Below are positions 1-8,522 of a stretch of 64,000 bases of DNA, piece by piece. The DNA comes from Syntrophaceae bacterium (GTDB lineage Bacteria; Desulfobacterota; Syntrophia; Syntrophales; UBA2192), in NCBI GenBank assembly GCA_013177795.1, contig JABLXY010000001.1, forward strand, positions 186,001-250,000, read 5' to 3'. Within the stretch, counting starts at the first letter, position 1; each line of letters opens with the position of its first letter. The position numbers and the translations under genes were made by a program. Under the pieces are notes generated by a model. The model did not search any database and had not been told where the DNA came from. It worked only from the letters and a program-made list of their open reading frames with translations.

Positions 1-823
1 TGATCGTGTCGCCGATCCGAACGTCGGAGACGGTCTTGACGCCGGCGATGATGTACCCCACCTCGCCCGCGGACAGGAGGTCCTTTTTCACGCGGGTCAG
101 TGCGAAGCGGCCCACCTCCTCGACCCTGTACGTGGAGCCCGTGGACATGAACCGGATGATGTCGCCCGGCTTCACCGCGCCGTTGAAGACGCGGCAGTGG
201 ATGACTGTGCCCCGGAATGAGTCGTACTGCGCGTCGAAGATGAGGGCGGAGAGGGGCTTTTCGGGGTCGCCGTTCGGCGGTGGGATTCTCTCGACGATGG
301 CCTCCAGGACATCCTCTATGCCGATCCCCTGCTTGGCGGAGCACTTGATGTGGCTGAAGGGGTCGAGACCCAGCTCGCCGTCGATCTGCTCGAGCACGCG
401 CTCCACGTCCGCCGTCGGTAGGTCGATCTTGTTGATGACGGGGATGACGGCCAGGTTGTGCTCCATGGCGAGGTAGAGGTTGGCGATCGTCTGCGCCTGC
501 ACGCCCTGGGAGGCGTCGATGAGCAGCAGCACCCCCTCGCAGGAGGCGAGCGACCGCGAGACCTCGTAGGTGAAATCCACATGGCCCGGCGTGTCGATGA
601 GGTTGAGAACGTAGTCCTGCCCGTCCCTGGCCCGGTAGGGCAGCGTGACGGCCTGGCTCTTGATCGTGATCCCGCGCTCGCGCTCGATGTCCATGTTGTC
701 GAGGATCTGGTCGCGGAAATTTCGTTCCTCGATCATTCCCGTGTGCTGGATGAGCCGGTCGGCCAGGGTCGACTTGCCGTGGTCGATGTGGGCGATGATG
801 CTGAAGTTGCGGATGTGTTTCAT
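1..823 (-). CDS. lepA: Elongation factor 4 (LepA), N-terminal part, runs off the window
   Basis: Membrane-associated translational GTPase of the LepA/EF4 family, which acts on stalled or mistranslocated ribosomes and on ribosome biogenesis. The visible 274 residues start [19 protein letters not shown], so the G1 loop is AHIDHGKST. They continue with the G3 motif DTPGHVDF, the G4 motif NKID in VINKIDLP, and the beginning of domain [21 protein letters not shown] favours LepA over TypA or EF-G. The ATG at 821-823 follows a weak purine-rich stretch. The C-terminal domains lie to the left of position 1. No promoter was found; the next gene upstream, adk, ends 328 bases away behind its own terminator, so lepA is probably transcribed separately. 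Confidence 0.95.
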   Translation of the reverse strand, partial: MKHIRNFSIIAHIDHGKSTLADRLIQHTGMIEERNFRDQILDNMDIERERGITIKSQAVTLPYRARDGQDYVLNLIDTPGHVDFTYEVSRSLASCEGVLLLIDASQGVQAQTIANLYLAMEHNLAVIPVINKIDLPTADVERVLEQIDGELGLDPFSHIKCSAKQGIGIEDVLEAIVERIPPPNGDPEKPLSALIFDAQYDSFRGTVIHCRVFNGAVKPGDIIRFMSTGSTYRVEEVGRFALTRVKKDLLSAGEVGYIIAGVKTVSDVRIGDTI

Positions 824-892
824 CGTTCTCGATTCTTGAGGTTGCTGGACGCGCTCGGGCGGCATTCCTTCCGCGAATAGACGGTTTTGGAC

Positions 893-982
893 CGTTCTCA
901 CGCTCGCTCCGCTGCAGGCGCAAAAAATCGCCCTCCGGGCTCAAACAGTTTGCGCTGCAGCCGCTCCGCTTCGCGAAGAACG
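893..982. repeat. REP-like nested palindrome, copy 1
   Basis: Between lepA and adk. Outer arms CGTTCT (893-898) and AGAACG (977-982) enclose a second pair, CTGCAGGCGCAAA and TTTGCGCTGCAG. These enclose a small hairpin GCCC-TCC-GGGC and an unpaired TCAAACAG. The core recurs almost unchanged at 33988-34032 (copy 2), between secA and argJ, but with different outer arms. The rest of the 824-1151 gap holds the adk terminator and nothing else I recognise. Confidence 0.75.
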
Positions 983-1083
983 CTTACCCAAATCGCGTCT
1001 CACTTCGCTGTCCAGAATCCCGCCCGATCGCCTCGAGTCAACGTAACGAGTCTTGCCGGACTGTATCACGCGGTCTTCGAGAT

Positions 1084-1123
1084 AAAAAAATCCTCCCGTC
1101 GGGAGAACCCCGGCGGGAGGATT
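1084..1123 (-). terminator. Rho-independent terminator of adk
   Basis: A 10-bp stem (1089-1098 with 1114-1123) is followed on the minus strand by seven T (complement of 1084-1090). It starts 28 bases after the adk stop codon, in the right orientation for the MBL-adk transcript. Confidence 0.9.
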
Positions 1124-1151
1124 ATGCTTATACGTTGAAATAACGAAGAAA

Positions 1152-1826
1152 TCAACCCAGTTTTTTCAAGAGGGTTTCAGAGACCTCCTTCACGCCGGGG
1201 GTGCCGTCCACCTCGATGACCTTCACGCGCTGCTTGAAGAAGTTCACGGCGGCGAGCGACCCCGTCTTGGTGTCGTAGTAGATGCCGTGGCGCTTGTCGA
1301 TCGCGGCCTCGTCCTGGTCGTCGGCCCGGGTCTTGAGGTTCTCGGCGCCGCAGACCCGGCAGACCATCTTGCCGTTCTTCTCGGCGGGCTTGATGGCGTC
1401 GATGTAGATGTTGTTCGGGTGGTTGTTGTCGACGGGGCAGAGCCTCCGGCCCATGATGCGCTTCTTGGCGATGTCGCGGTCGAGCAGGATCTCGACGACG
1501 AAATCGAGCTTCATGTTCCGCTCCTGCAGGGCCTTCCACATGGCCTCGGCCTGTGCGAGGTTGCGGGGGAACCCGTCGAGGAGCCAGCCCTTCGCGCAGT
1601 CGGGCTCCTGGAGCCGGTCCAGGATCATGGGGATCGTGATGTCGTCGGGCACCAGGTCGCCCTTGTCGATGTAGGCTTTCGCCTTCTTGCCGAGTTCCGT
1701 CCCTTTGGCGATGTTCTCGCGGAAGATCACGCCCGTCTCGATGTGGGGAACGCCGTACTTCTTCTGGATGACGGCGCCCTGGGTCCCTTTGCCGCTGCCG
1801 TTGGGTCCGAATATCAGGATGTTCAT
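1152..1826 (-). CDS. adk: Adenylate kinase
   Basis: Catalyses ATP + AMP = 2 ADP in the cytosol. 224 residues, normal for a long-LID bacterial enzyme. The P-loop is GPNGSGKGTQ (7-16), where most family members have GAPGAGKGT. The AMP-binding GFPRN is at 85-89. The LID region carries C130, C156 and C159 (RRLCP, CRVCG), a partly conserved zinc-knuckle pattern in which the fourth ligand is not an obvious cysteine. An AAAGGAG and a GAGAGG lie just upstream of the ATG. The MBL-fold gene ends 43 bases upstream on the same strand, so the two are probably one operon read from the promoter at 2796-2824 and ended by the hairpin at 1084-1123. It is not beside secY or the ribosomal protein genes, its usual place in many bacteria. 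Confidence 0.95.
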   Translation of the reverse strand: MNILIFGPNGSGKGTQGAVIQKKYGVPHIETGVIFRENIAKGTELGKKAKAYIDKGDLVPDDITIPMILDRLQEPDCAKGWLLDGFPRNLAQAEAMWKALQERNMKLDFVVEILLDRDIAKKRIMGRRLCPVDNNHPNNIYIDAIKPAEKNGKMVCRVCGAENLKTRADDQDEAAIDKRHGIYYDTKTGSLAAVNFFKQRVKVIEVDGTPGVKEVSETLLKKLG

Positions 1827-1869
1827 GTGCCTCTCGCTCCTTTCGTGGTGATCGTTGGACTCTCTCCCT

Positions 1870-2763
1870 TTATCTGTTCTCGGCCACGGCTTTCACCTTG
1901 GCCGCGAGGTTGATCAGATAGGGCCGCTCAGCCTGCTGGATGGCGCCCGTGTCCTGGTGGTCTTCCTTGAAGATCCGCCGGACGACGCTCTCCTGGTCGC
2001 CCCCGGATTCGGCGAGATAGTTCCGGATCCTTTCCGCGAAGGCGAGGGTGCTCTCGAGAGATTTCTTCAGGTAGCCCCGGGCGTCTTCCCCGGTCAGCAC
2101 GTAGTGGTGGCTCAGCATGATGATCTCGGTATCCAGGGCGGCCAGCCTCTCGAGGGAAGACACGTAGTCCCTGTAGCTGGCCAGGAACTCCGGGTGAATC
2201 CTGAAATTGCGGTCGGGCACCCCCGCGGCCTCGCCGCAGATGAGGGCCCTGATGCCCGGGAAGTAAAAGGAGATACCGTCCCGGGTATGGCCCGGCGTGG
2301 CGATAACCCGGAAGCTCCAGCCGCCTCCGAGGTCGACGGTCTCGCCGTCCTCGAGTGTCCGGTCCACCTCGAGCCCGTCGAAGAAGACGTTCTCCTCCCC
2401 GAACAGCGACTTGTGCTGCTGCTCGTAATCCAGGCTGAGGCTCCGGATCAGGTTGACGGCGTTGGGTTTCTTGAGGATATCGGCCGCCAGGCGGCTCGCG
2501 GCCACCTTGAGGCCGGGGATGCGGCGCTTGAGGTAGGGGGCCGTTCCGGCGTGGTCGAAGTGTGCGTGGGTGATGAAGACCCAGCGCAGGCGGCTCTCGT
2601 CGCCGAGGTAGCGGCGGATCTCCCGGAGGTAGGACGGCCCCATGAAGGTGATTCCCGCGTCGAAGAGGGCAGGGGTCTCGGCCGTCACGAGCCAAGCGGG
2701 CAGGTCGATGTCCGCCAGCGCGTAAAGACCCTCGACGATTTTACCGGCCTTCCGGATGATCAT
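1870..2763 (-). CDS. Metallo-beta-lactamase-fold hydrolase
   Basis: Soluble 297-residue protein of the MBL superfamily (glyoxalase II-like group). The metal-binding signature THAHFDHAG gives HxHxDH at 66-71. Later family elements are ATPGHT, a CGEAAG segment corresponding to the bridging-acid strand, and a LSHHYVL segment near residue 200 that probably supplies the last His ligand. No signal peptide is visible, so the protein is cytosolic. The substrate cannot be told; members include thioesterases, glyoxalase II, lactonases and quorum-quenching enzymes. It is first in a two-gene unit with adk, 43 bases apart, behind a near-consensus promoter. Confidence 0.85.
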   Translation of the reverse strand: MIIRKAGKIVEGLYALADIDLPAWLVTAETPALFDAGITFMGPSYLREIRRYLGDESRLRWVFITHAHFDHAGTAPYLKRRIPGLKVAASRLAADILKKPNAVNLIRSLSLDYEQQHKSLFGEENVFFDGLEVDRTLEDGETVDLGGGWSFRVIATPGHTRDGISFYFPGIRALICGEAAGVPDRNFRIHPEFLASYRDYVSSLERLAALDTEIIMLSHHYVLTGEDARGYLKKSLESTLAFAERIRNYLAESGGDQESVVRRIFKEDHQDTGAIQQAERPYLINLAAKVKAVAENR

Positions 2764-2795
2764 GGCCCCTTCACCCCCCCTCCGAGCCGGACGGC

Positions 2796-2824
2796 ATGTT
2801 AGAAGAAGGGCTTTGAAATGTCAA
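2796..2824 (-). promoter_or_regulatory. Sigma-70-type promoter of the MBL-adk unit
   Basis: On the minus strand: TTGACA (2824-2819), a 17-base spacer, TAACAT (2801-2796). The predicted start is about 25 bases upstream of the MBL-gene ATG. Confidence 0.75.
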
Positions 2825-2871
2825 GCAGTTTCGGGACTCTCCTGTTGACGGGCATTCGGCGGATGTGCTAG

Positions 2872-2968
2872 TCAAAACAGGCATCAGGCACCCGGCACTG
2901 CGCGTCGGGAAAACAGAGGAGGCACTCCGGCCATTCCCGATGCCTGTAGCCTCATGCCTGTTTTTTGA
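2872..2968. repeat. Heptad-repeat inverted element A
   Basis: Fills the gap between the divergent MBL and aminotransferase genes. It reads in steps of seven: CAGGCAT, CAGGCAC, CCGGCAC, and so on to TGCCTGT, AGCCTCA, TGCCTGT. The first arm (2872-2889) pairs with the last (2949-2968), and the right arm runs into TTTTTT, so on the plus strand it resembles a terminator 16 bases before a start codon. It belongs to the same family as the elements at 19304, 28000, 35328 and 45977. Confidence 0.7.
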
Positions 2969-2983
2969 TGAAAGGAGATCCCC

Positions 2984-4165
2984 ATGGCGGTGTCGAAGAA
3001 GATCGAGGCCATGATCACCCAATCCTCCTGGATCCGCAAGATGTTCGAGGACGGCATCCGCCTCAAGCAGCAGTTCGGCGCGGAGAACGTCTTCGACTTC
3101 AGCCTCGGCAACCCGAACGTGCCTCCTCCCCCCGAGCTCAAGAAGGCGATGCTGGAGGTGGCGAAGGACGAACGGCCGGGGGTGCACGGGTACATGCCCA
3201 ACGCGGGGTTCCCGGAGACGAGGGCGGCCGTGGCGGAGAAACTCTCGCGCGAGCACGGCGTTGCACTCGGGCAGGATCATGTCATCATGACCTGCGGGGC
3301 CGCCGGTGCCCTCAACGTGATCCTGAAGACCCTGCTCGACCCGGGCGACGAGGTCATCATCCCCGTTCCGTTTTTCGTCGAGTACCGGGCCTACGTGGAC
3401 AACCACAACGGCGTGGCGAAACTGGTGAGGACAAAGGAGGATTTTTCTCTCGACCTCTGGGCCGTCGAGGAGGCCGTCACGGAGAAAACGAAGGCGATCC
3501 TCATCAATACGCCCAACAACCCCACGGGCCGTGTCTACGACGAGCAGTCGATCCGGGCCCTGGCATCGCTCCTGGAGGACAAGGGGAAAAAATACGGCCG
3601 CACCCTTTACCTGATCTCCGACGAGCCCTACGACAAGATCGTCTACGACGGCGTCGAGGTCCCGAGACTGCTCAAGGCCTACCGGCACACCCTGATCGCG
3701 AACTCCTACTCGAAAACCCTCTCCATTCCCGGCGAGCGGATCGGCTTCATTGCCGTGAACCCGGCAACCGACAGCCTCGAACTCCTTCTGGGCGGCCTCG
3801 TCATGTGCAACCGCATGCTCGGGTTCGTCAACGCGCCGGCCTTCATCCAGAGGGTCCTGACGAAACTCCTCGAGTCAAAGGTCAACGTGGGGGAATACCA
3901 GAGAAAGCGGGATCTCCTGTGCGACGGCCTGGCGGCACACGGATACGAATTCACGAAGCCCGAGGGAGCCTTCTACCTCTTCCCGAAGTCTCCGATTGCG
4001 GACGACGTGGAGTTCGTCCGGGTCCTGCAGAAAAAGAACATCCTCACCGTGCCCGGGAGCGGTTTCGGGGCGCCCGGCTATTTCCGGATCGCTTACTGTG
4101 TTGAGGACCGGACGATCGTCAGCGCCATGAAGGGATTCGGCGAGGTCATCCGGCAGTATCGATAA
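2984..4165 (+). CDS. PLP-dependent class I/II aminotransferase
   Basis: 393-residue fold-type I aminotransferase (AspC/AAT superfamily). NTPNNPTG lies at 175-182, the PLP-binding Asp and Tyr in SDEPYDK near 212-218, and the Schiff-base lysine K244 in NSYSKTLS. A conserved Arg near the C-terminus (YFRIAYC) would bind the substrate carboxylate. The N-terminal FDFSLGNPN segment is typical of the subgroup often labelled pyridoxal phosphate-dependent aminotransferase in anaerobes. The amino donor cannot be read from sequence. The start is supported by AAAGGAG seven bases before the ATG. The gene is followed 33 bases later by an unrelated membrane protein gene. Confidence 0.9.
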   Translation: MAVSKKIEAMITQSSWIRKMFEDGIRLKQQFGAENVFDFSLGNPNVPPPPELKKAMLEVAKDERPGVHGYMPNAGFPETRAAVAEKLSREHGVALGQDHVIMTCGAAGALNVILKTLLDPGDEVIIPVPFFVEYRAYVDNHNGVAKLVRTKEDFSLDLWAVEEAVTEKTKAILINTPNNPTGRVYDEQSIRALASLLEDKGKKYGRTLYLISDEPYDKIVYDGVEVPRLLKAYRHTLIANSYSKTLSIPGERIGFIAVNPATDSLELLLGGLVMCNRMLGFVNAPAFIQRVLTKLLESKVNVGEYQRKRDLLCDGLAAHGYEFTKPEGAFYLFPKSPIADDVEFVRVLQKKNILTVPGSGFGAPGYFRIAYCVEDRTIVSAMKGFGEVIRQYR

Positions 4166-4198
4166 AACGGGCGGGAAGGAAACGGCACAGTTGGCGCC

Positions 4199-6079
4199 AT
4201 GGCATCTCGATTCACCTTGCGTAAGGAAAAGATCGTCCTTGGCCTCCTTCTTGCCGGCCTGACAATAGCCGTTTTCTGGCAGGTACGTCACCACGATTTC
4301 ATCAATCTTGACGACGAGCTCTACGTCTCCCAGAACCCCCATGTTCGTGCTGGAGTGACGGTCCGTGGAATCCTCTGGGCATTCACGACCACCTACGCTG
4401 ATTTCTGGCACCCGCTCACATGGCTGTCTCACATGCTCGACTGGCAGTTATACGGTGCCTGGGCAGGGGGACATCATCTTTCCAGCGTGATCCTGCACGC
4501 AGCCAACACGGTCATTCTGTTCCTGTTGCTCTCAGGGATGACGGGAGCCGTCCGCAGGAGCGCGTTCGTGGCAGCGCTGTTCGCCCTGCACCCGCTGCAC
4601 GTCGAATCCGTGGTCTGGGCGGCCGAACGCAAGGACGTGCTCAGCGCGTTTTTCTTTTTGCTGTCTCTTCTGGCCTATCTCGGTTATGTGAGGAGGCCGG
4701 GATGGCCTTACGGCCTGGCTGTCCTCGCCTTCTTCCTCTTGAGCCTGATGTCGAAACCCACCTTCGTGACACTTCCTCTTGTGCTCTTGCTTCTCGATTT
4801 CTGGCCCCTGGGTCGCATGGCCATGTTGCAGAGGCGAGATCCTGCAGCACTGTCAAAGAAAAAGAAAGCGTCCAAGACAATCGAGAAAGAACCGCCAGGC
4901 GGAAGACGCGTCGTAAAACGGCTTTTCTGGGAAAAGAGCCCCTTGTTTGCCCTGTCACTGATCTTCGGGATTCTGGCGATCGCCGTCCAGGGACGCGCCG
5001 AGGGGTCTTTATTCAGGGATTGGCCGCTGTGGGTGCGGGCTTCGAATGCATGCATCTCGACGGTGGCCTATCTGGGTCAGACGATTTGGCCTATCGGTCT
5101 GGCACCGTTCTACCCCCATCCCGGGCTGGACGTCTCCATCGGCAAGGCCCTTTTGGCGGGAACGTTCCTGACCGCGGCATCGGCGGCGGCCCTGTATTTC
5201 GCGCGGCGTTATTCCTACCTTGCAACAGGATGGTTCTGGTACCTGATCACCCTCGCACCGGTTTCCGGCATCATCCAGGTGGGAAAACACGCCATGGCAG
5301 ACCGATATACCTACGTCCCCCTGATCGGTCTCTTTATCATTATTGCCTGGGGGGCCTGCGATCTCGCCCAACGGTCCCGGCACCGGGGGCTCCTGCTTGC
5401 CCCGGCGGCAGGCCTGGTTCTCTTGGCACTCATCGTGTTGAGCTGGCAACAGGTTTCACGCTGGCAAAACAGCGTGGTGCTCTTCGAGCACACGCTGCGG
5501 GTCACTGAGGGCAACTATCTGGCGCATACAAACCTGGGAGTTGCGTTGAGCCGGATGGGTCGAAGCGAGGAGGCTGCGGACCATTATCGCGAGGCGATTC
5601 GCATCAATCCCAACTTCTCCAGCACGCATTATAATCTTGCGAATTACTACGCTGCCCGGAGGATGCAGGACGATGCGGAACGCCATTACCGCGAGGCGAT
5701 CAGGATTCGGCCGGGGTACGCGGGGGCTCACAACAACCTAGGCATTCTTCTGGCTTCGCAAGGGCGGTTTGCGGAAGCGGCATCACACTGTGAGAAAGCC
5801 CTTCGGATCGAGCCCTCCAATGCCGGTTTTCACTACAACTACGGGATTGTCCTCGCAAATCAGAGCCGCCTGGAAGATGCAGCGCAGCATTTCAGGGCGG
5901 CTCTGGCCTTGAGACCGAATTACGCCGAGGCCCATAACGATCTGGGGCGAGTCCTTGTGTTGCAGGGCCGAAAAACGGAGGGAGCCTTTCATTTTCGGGA
6001 GGCCCTGCGAATCAAGCCGAACTTCACAGAGGCTCGGCGAAGCCTCGACCTTCTCCAGGGACAGCAGAAGCGGCAGTGA
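4199..6079 (+). CDS. TMTC-like membrane glycosyltransferase with C-terminal TPR repeats
   Basis: 626 residues: a hydrophobic N-terminal region (about 1-415) with many membrane segments, then a soluble TPR region (about 425-620). The first loop after membrane segment 1 has INLDDELY (acidic pair at 38-39), as in GT-C polyprenyl-phosphate-sugar transferases. FALHPLHVESVVWAAERKD is a hallmark of bacterial proteins related to the eukaryotic TMTC O-mannosyltransferases. At least five TPR units follow, with repeated AxxHYREAIRIxPN-type helices. Lipid-linked sugar transfer to exported proteins is inferred from family; acceptor and sugar are unknown. A basic, Lys-rich loop (about 218-240) lies on what is probably the cytosolic side. 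It has no glycan cluster around it. Confidence 0.75.
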   Translation: MASRFTLRKEKIVLGLLLAGLTIAVFWQVRHHDFINLDDELYVSQNPHVRAGVTVRGILWAFTTTYADFWHPLTWLSHMLDWQLYGAWAGGHHLSSVILHAANTVILFLLLSGMTGAVRRSAFVAALFALHPLHVESVVWAAERKDVLSAFFFLLSLLAYLGYVRRPGWPYGLAVLAFFLLSLMSKPTFVTLPLVLLLLDFWPLGRMAMLQRRDPAALSKKKKASKTIEKEPPGGRRVVKRLFWEKSPLFALSLIFGILAIAVQGRAEGSLFRDWPLWVRASNACISTVAYLGQTIWPIGLAPFYPHPGLDVSIGKALLAGTFLTAASAAALYFARRYSYLATGWFWYLITLAPVSGIIQVGKHAMADRYTYVPLIGLFIIIAWGACDLAQRSRHRGLLLAPAAGLVLLALIVLSWQQVSRWQNSVVLFEHTLRVTEGNYLAHTNLGVALSRMGRSEEAADHYREAIRINPNFSSTHYNLANYYAARRMQDDAERHYREAIRIRPGYAGAHNNLGILLASQGRFAEAASHCEKALRIEPSNAGFHYNYGIVLANQSRLEDAAQHFRAALALRPNYAEAHNDLGRVLVLQGRKTEGAFHFREALRIKPNFTEARRSLDLLQGQQKRQ

Positions 6080-6143
6080 TCGGACGGCGGGAAGCGTGTA
6101 CCCAGGCGAACGCCGGGAGAGAATGAAAAGGAGTTTCTCCGTT

Positions 6144-6923
6144 ATGCCAGCGGACAGGAAGATCTTGGAGCAGTTCCGGTATTTTCTGAAAGACAGCATC
6201 CGGAAGCAGGTGGATTTTTCCCAGACCGACCAGAACCGCGGCGTTGCCCCGCCTCCGATCGAAAAGCCGTTTTCCCCGGAGGCTGTCCGGATCGACCTGG
6301 CCAAGTTCGGCCAGTGGCGCGACATCCCGGGCGTCGACCTGGCGAAGGCGATCCGGAACCGCAAGAGCCGGCGCGTCTACACCCGCCAGGAACTCTCCCT
6401 CGACGAGCTGAGCTTTCTGCTCTGGGCGACGCAGGGGATTCGGACGAAGGTGGACGAGGGCCACGCCTACCGGACGGTTCCTTCGGCCGGGTGCCGGCAC
6501 GCCCTCGAGACCTACCTGGGAGTGGTCAGGGTGAAGGGGCTTCTGGCGGGGATATACCGTTACCTCCCCCTCGAACACCAGCTCCTTCTCGAGCGCGCCG
6601 ACGAGAACATCGGGTCGAAGATCGTTGGCGCCATCTTCGGGCAGCCCTACCCGGAACAGGCGGCGGTGACCTTCGTCTGGACGGCCGTCCCCTACCGCAT
6701 GGAGTGGCGCTACAGCCTGGCCGCCGCCAAGGTCATCGCGCTGGATGCAGGCCACGTCTGCCAGAATCTCTACCTGGCCTGCGAGGCCATCGGGGCGGGG
6801 ACCTGCGCGGTTGCCGCATACGACCAGGAGGCGATGGACCGCCTCCTGCGCGTCGACGGCAAGGAGGAGTTCACGATCTACCTGGCATCCGTCGGCAAAC
6901 GGCGGAAGACGGATGCGGCCTGA
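6144..6923 (+). CDS. SagB/ThcOx-type nitroreductase-family oxidoreductase
   Basis: 259 residues from the ATG at 6144, which has AAGGAG about ten bases upstream; an ATG at 6123 would add seven residues. FMN-dependent nitroreductase fold, SagB-type subgroup: IRNRKSRRVYTRQELSLDEL is the N-terminal flavin-binding signature with its Arg pair, followed by LLWATQGI, a TVPSAGCRHALETY strand-turn, and ACEAIGAGTCAVAAYD at the C-terminal FMN site. SagB relatives oxidise azolines in peptide natural products, but no precursor peptide or cyclodehydratase lies nearby. This more likely belongs to the large stand-alone group of unknown substrate. TMTC-like gene upstream, convergent liv genes downstream. Confidence 0.85.
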   Translation: MPADRKILEQFRYFLKDSIRKQVDFSQTDQNRGVAPPPIEKPFSPEAVRIDLAKFGQWRDIPGVDLAKAIRNRKSRRVYTRQELSLDELSFLLWATQGIRTKVDEGHAYRTVPSAGCRHALETYLGVVRVKGLLAGIYRYLPLEHQLLLERADENIGSKIVGAIFGQPYPEQAAVTFVWTAVPYRMEWRYSLAAAKVIALDAGHVCQNLYLACEAIGAGTCAVAAYDQEAMDRLLRVDGKEEFTIYLASVGKRRKTDAA

Positions 6924-7068
6924 GCGTCAGCCCGACGCGGCGCGACGTTGCACGGCGTGCCCGGGGAAATTCCCAACCCCGTTTCGGATGGAGCATGGCC
7001 GCGGGCGGCGACGGAGCCCGATTGCCGTGTTGTGCCGGAGCGGAGGAGGCCGTTTGCTTCGACGATGT

Positions 7069-7779
7069 TCAGCCGCCCAGGTAGAGCTTCTTGACTTCCT
7101 CGTTGTCGAGAAGCCCGGCGCCCGTGTCCTCGAGACGCGTCTGCCCCAGGTCCAGCACGTAGCCGCGGTGGGCGATCGACAGGGCCTTGCGGGCGTTCTG
7201 CTCGACGATTGCGAACGTGGTCCCTCGGCGGTTGATCTCGTTGATCTTGTCGTACACCTCGTCGATCATTTTCGGGGAGAGGCCGATGGAGGGCTCGTCC
7301 ATAAGGATGAGGCCGGGCTTGACCATGTCGGCCCTGGCGAGCGAGAGAATCTGCTTCTCGCCCCCAGAGAGATTCCCTGCACGCTCGCGCATCTTGCCCT
7401 TCAGGAGGGGGAAGGCCTCGACGGCCTCCTCGATGGCCAGGCGGACGGCCCTTTCGCTGTTGAGCGCAGTGCCGCCCATCTCGAGGTTCTCCCGGACCGT
7501 CAGTGACGGGAAGACGTTGCGTCCCTGGGGGATGAAGGCGATCCCGAGGGGCACCTTCTGCTCGGGGTCGAGCCGGGTGACGTCCCTGCCGTCGAAGCGC
7601 ACGGTGCCCTTCGTCGGCTTGATGAGCCCGAAGACGCTCTTGAGGAGCGTCGATTTCCCGGAACCGTTGGGACCGATGATGCAGATGATCTCGCCCGCCG
7701 CCGCGCGGATGGACGCCCCGTGCAGGACCTCGATCTTGCCGTATCCGGCGTAGATGTCCGTGGCTTCCAGTCTCAACAT
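7069..7779 (-). CDS. livF: Branched-chain amino acid ABC transporter, ATP-binding protein LivF
   Basis: 236-residue cytosolic ATPase subunit of a LIV-I type importer. Walker A GPNGSGKST at 36-44, signature LSGGE at 137-141, Walker B LILMDEP at 157-163, switch His replaced by Gln (IVEQN), as is usual in LivF. Last gene of livK-H-M-G-F; its start overlaps the end of livG by 7 bases, indicating coupled translation. The true substrate could be branched-chain amino acids, other amino acids or small acids, since these transporters are widely repurposed. Confidence 0.93.
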   Translation of the reverse strand: MLRLEATDIYAGYGKIEVLHGASIRAAAGEIICIIGPNGSGKSTLLKSVFGLIKPTKGTVRFDGRDVTRLDPEQKVPLGIAFIPQGRNVFPSLTVRENLEMGGTALNSERAVRLAIEEAVEAFPLLKGKMRERAGNLSGGEKQILSLARADMVKPGLILMDEPSIGLSPKMIDEVYDKINEINRRGTTFAIVEQNARKALSIAHRGYVLDLGQTRLEDTGAGLLDNEEVKKLYLGG

Positions 7780-8522
7780 CCGAGATATGCCTCGATCACG
7801 CGGGGGTCTTTCTGGATCTCCTCAGGCCGGCCCTCGGCAATCTTCTCGCCGTGGTCGAGAACGAAGACCTTTTCGCAGACCTCGATGACCACGTCCATGT
7901 TGTGCTCGATGATGAAGAACACCTGGCCCCGCTCGCGCATCTTGAGGATCATCTCGATCATCGTCCGGATGAGCGTGGGATTGATCCCCGCCGTCGGCTC
8001 GTCGAGGAGGATCATCTTCGGCCGGGCCATGATCGCCCTTCCCAACTCCAGGAGCTTCTGCTGTCCGTAGGAGAGGTTTTCGGCGAACTGGTCGTGCAGC
8101 TTCGTGAGACCCAGCAAATCGAGCAGGTCGAGGGCCCGCTCGCGGTTCTCCGACTCCTCGTCGCGGATCGCCGGCAGCCGCAGGAACAGCGACAGAAGCC
8201 GCTCCCCCGTCTGCCCCTGGGGCGCGAGGAGCATGTTCTCCAGCACCGTCATGCGGGGGAAAACCCGCGAGAGCTGGAACGTCCGGATGAGGCCCAACTG
8301 CGCCATCTCGTGTGGCAGGCGCCCGTCGATCCGGTTGCCGAGGAAGCGGATCTCCCCGCTGTCGGGCCTGAGCAGTCCCGTGATGAGGTTGAACAGGGTG
8401 GTCTTGCCGCTGCCGTTGGGGCCGATGAGCCCGGCGATCGTGAGTCCCTCGAGGCTGATCGTGCAGTCCGATACGGCCCGCGTGCCGCCGAAGGTTTTCG
8501 TGACGTTGCGGATCTCAATCAC
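7773..8522 (-). CDS. livG: Branched-chain amino acid ABC transporter, ATP-binding protein LivG
   Basis: 249-residue second ATPase of the importer. Walker A GPNGSGKT at 34-41, signature LSYGQ at 151-155, Walker B MILLDEPTAG near 171-180, and IIEHNMDVV with the switch His. The LivG-type insert between Walker A and the signature is present. Starts with GTG, overlapping the end of livM by 8 bases, and overlaps livF downstream. LivG and LivF form the nucleotide-binding heterodimer under LivH-LivM. Confidence 0.93.
   Translation of the reverse strand: MIEIRNVTKTFGGTRAVSDCTISLEGLTIAGLIGPNGSGKTTLFNLITGLLRPDSGEIRFLGNRIDGRLPHEMAQLGLIRTFQLSRVFPRMTVLENMLLAPQGQTGERLLSLFLRLPAIRDEESENRERALDLLDLLGLTKLHDQFAENLSYGQQKLLELGRAIMARPKMILLDEPTAGINPTLIRTMIEMILKMRERGQVFFIIEHNMDVVIEVCEKVFVLDHGEKIAEGRPEEIQKDPRVIEAYLGC

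Noticed and set aside
2845-2873. Plus-strand promoter TTGACG-17-CTAGTC for the aminotransferase gene
   Set aside because: The -10 match is poor, and the transcript would run straight into heptad element A with its T run.
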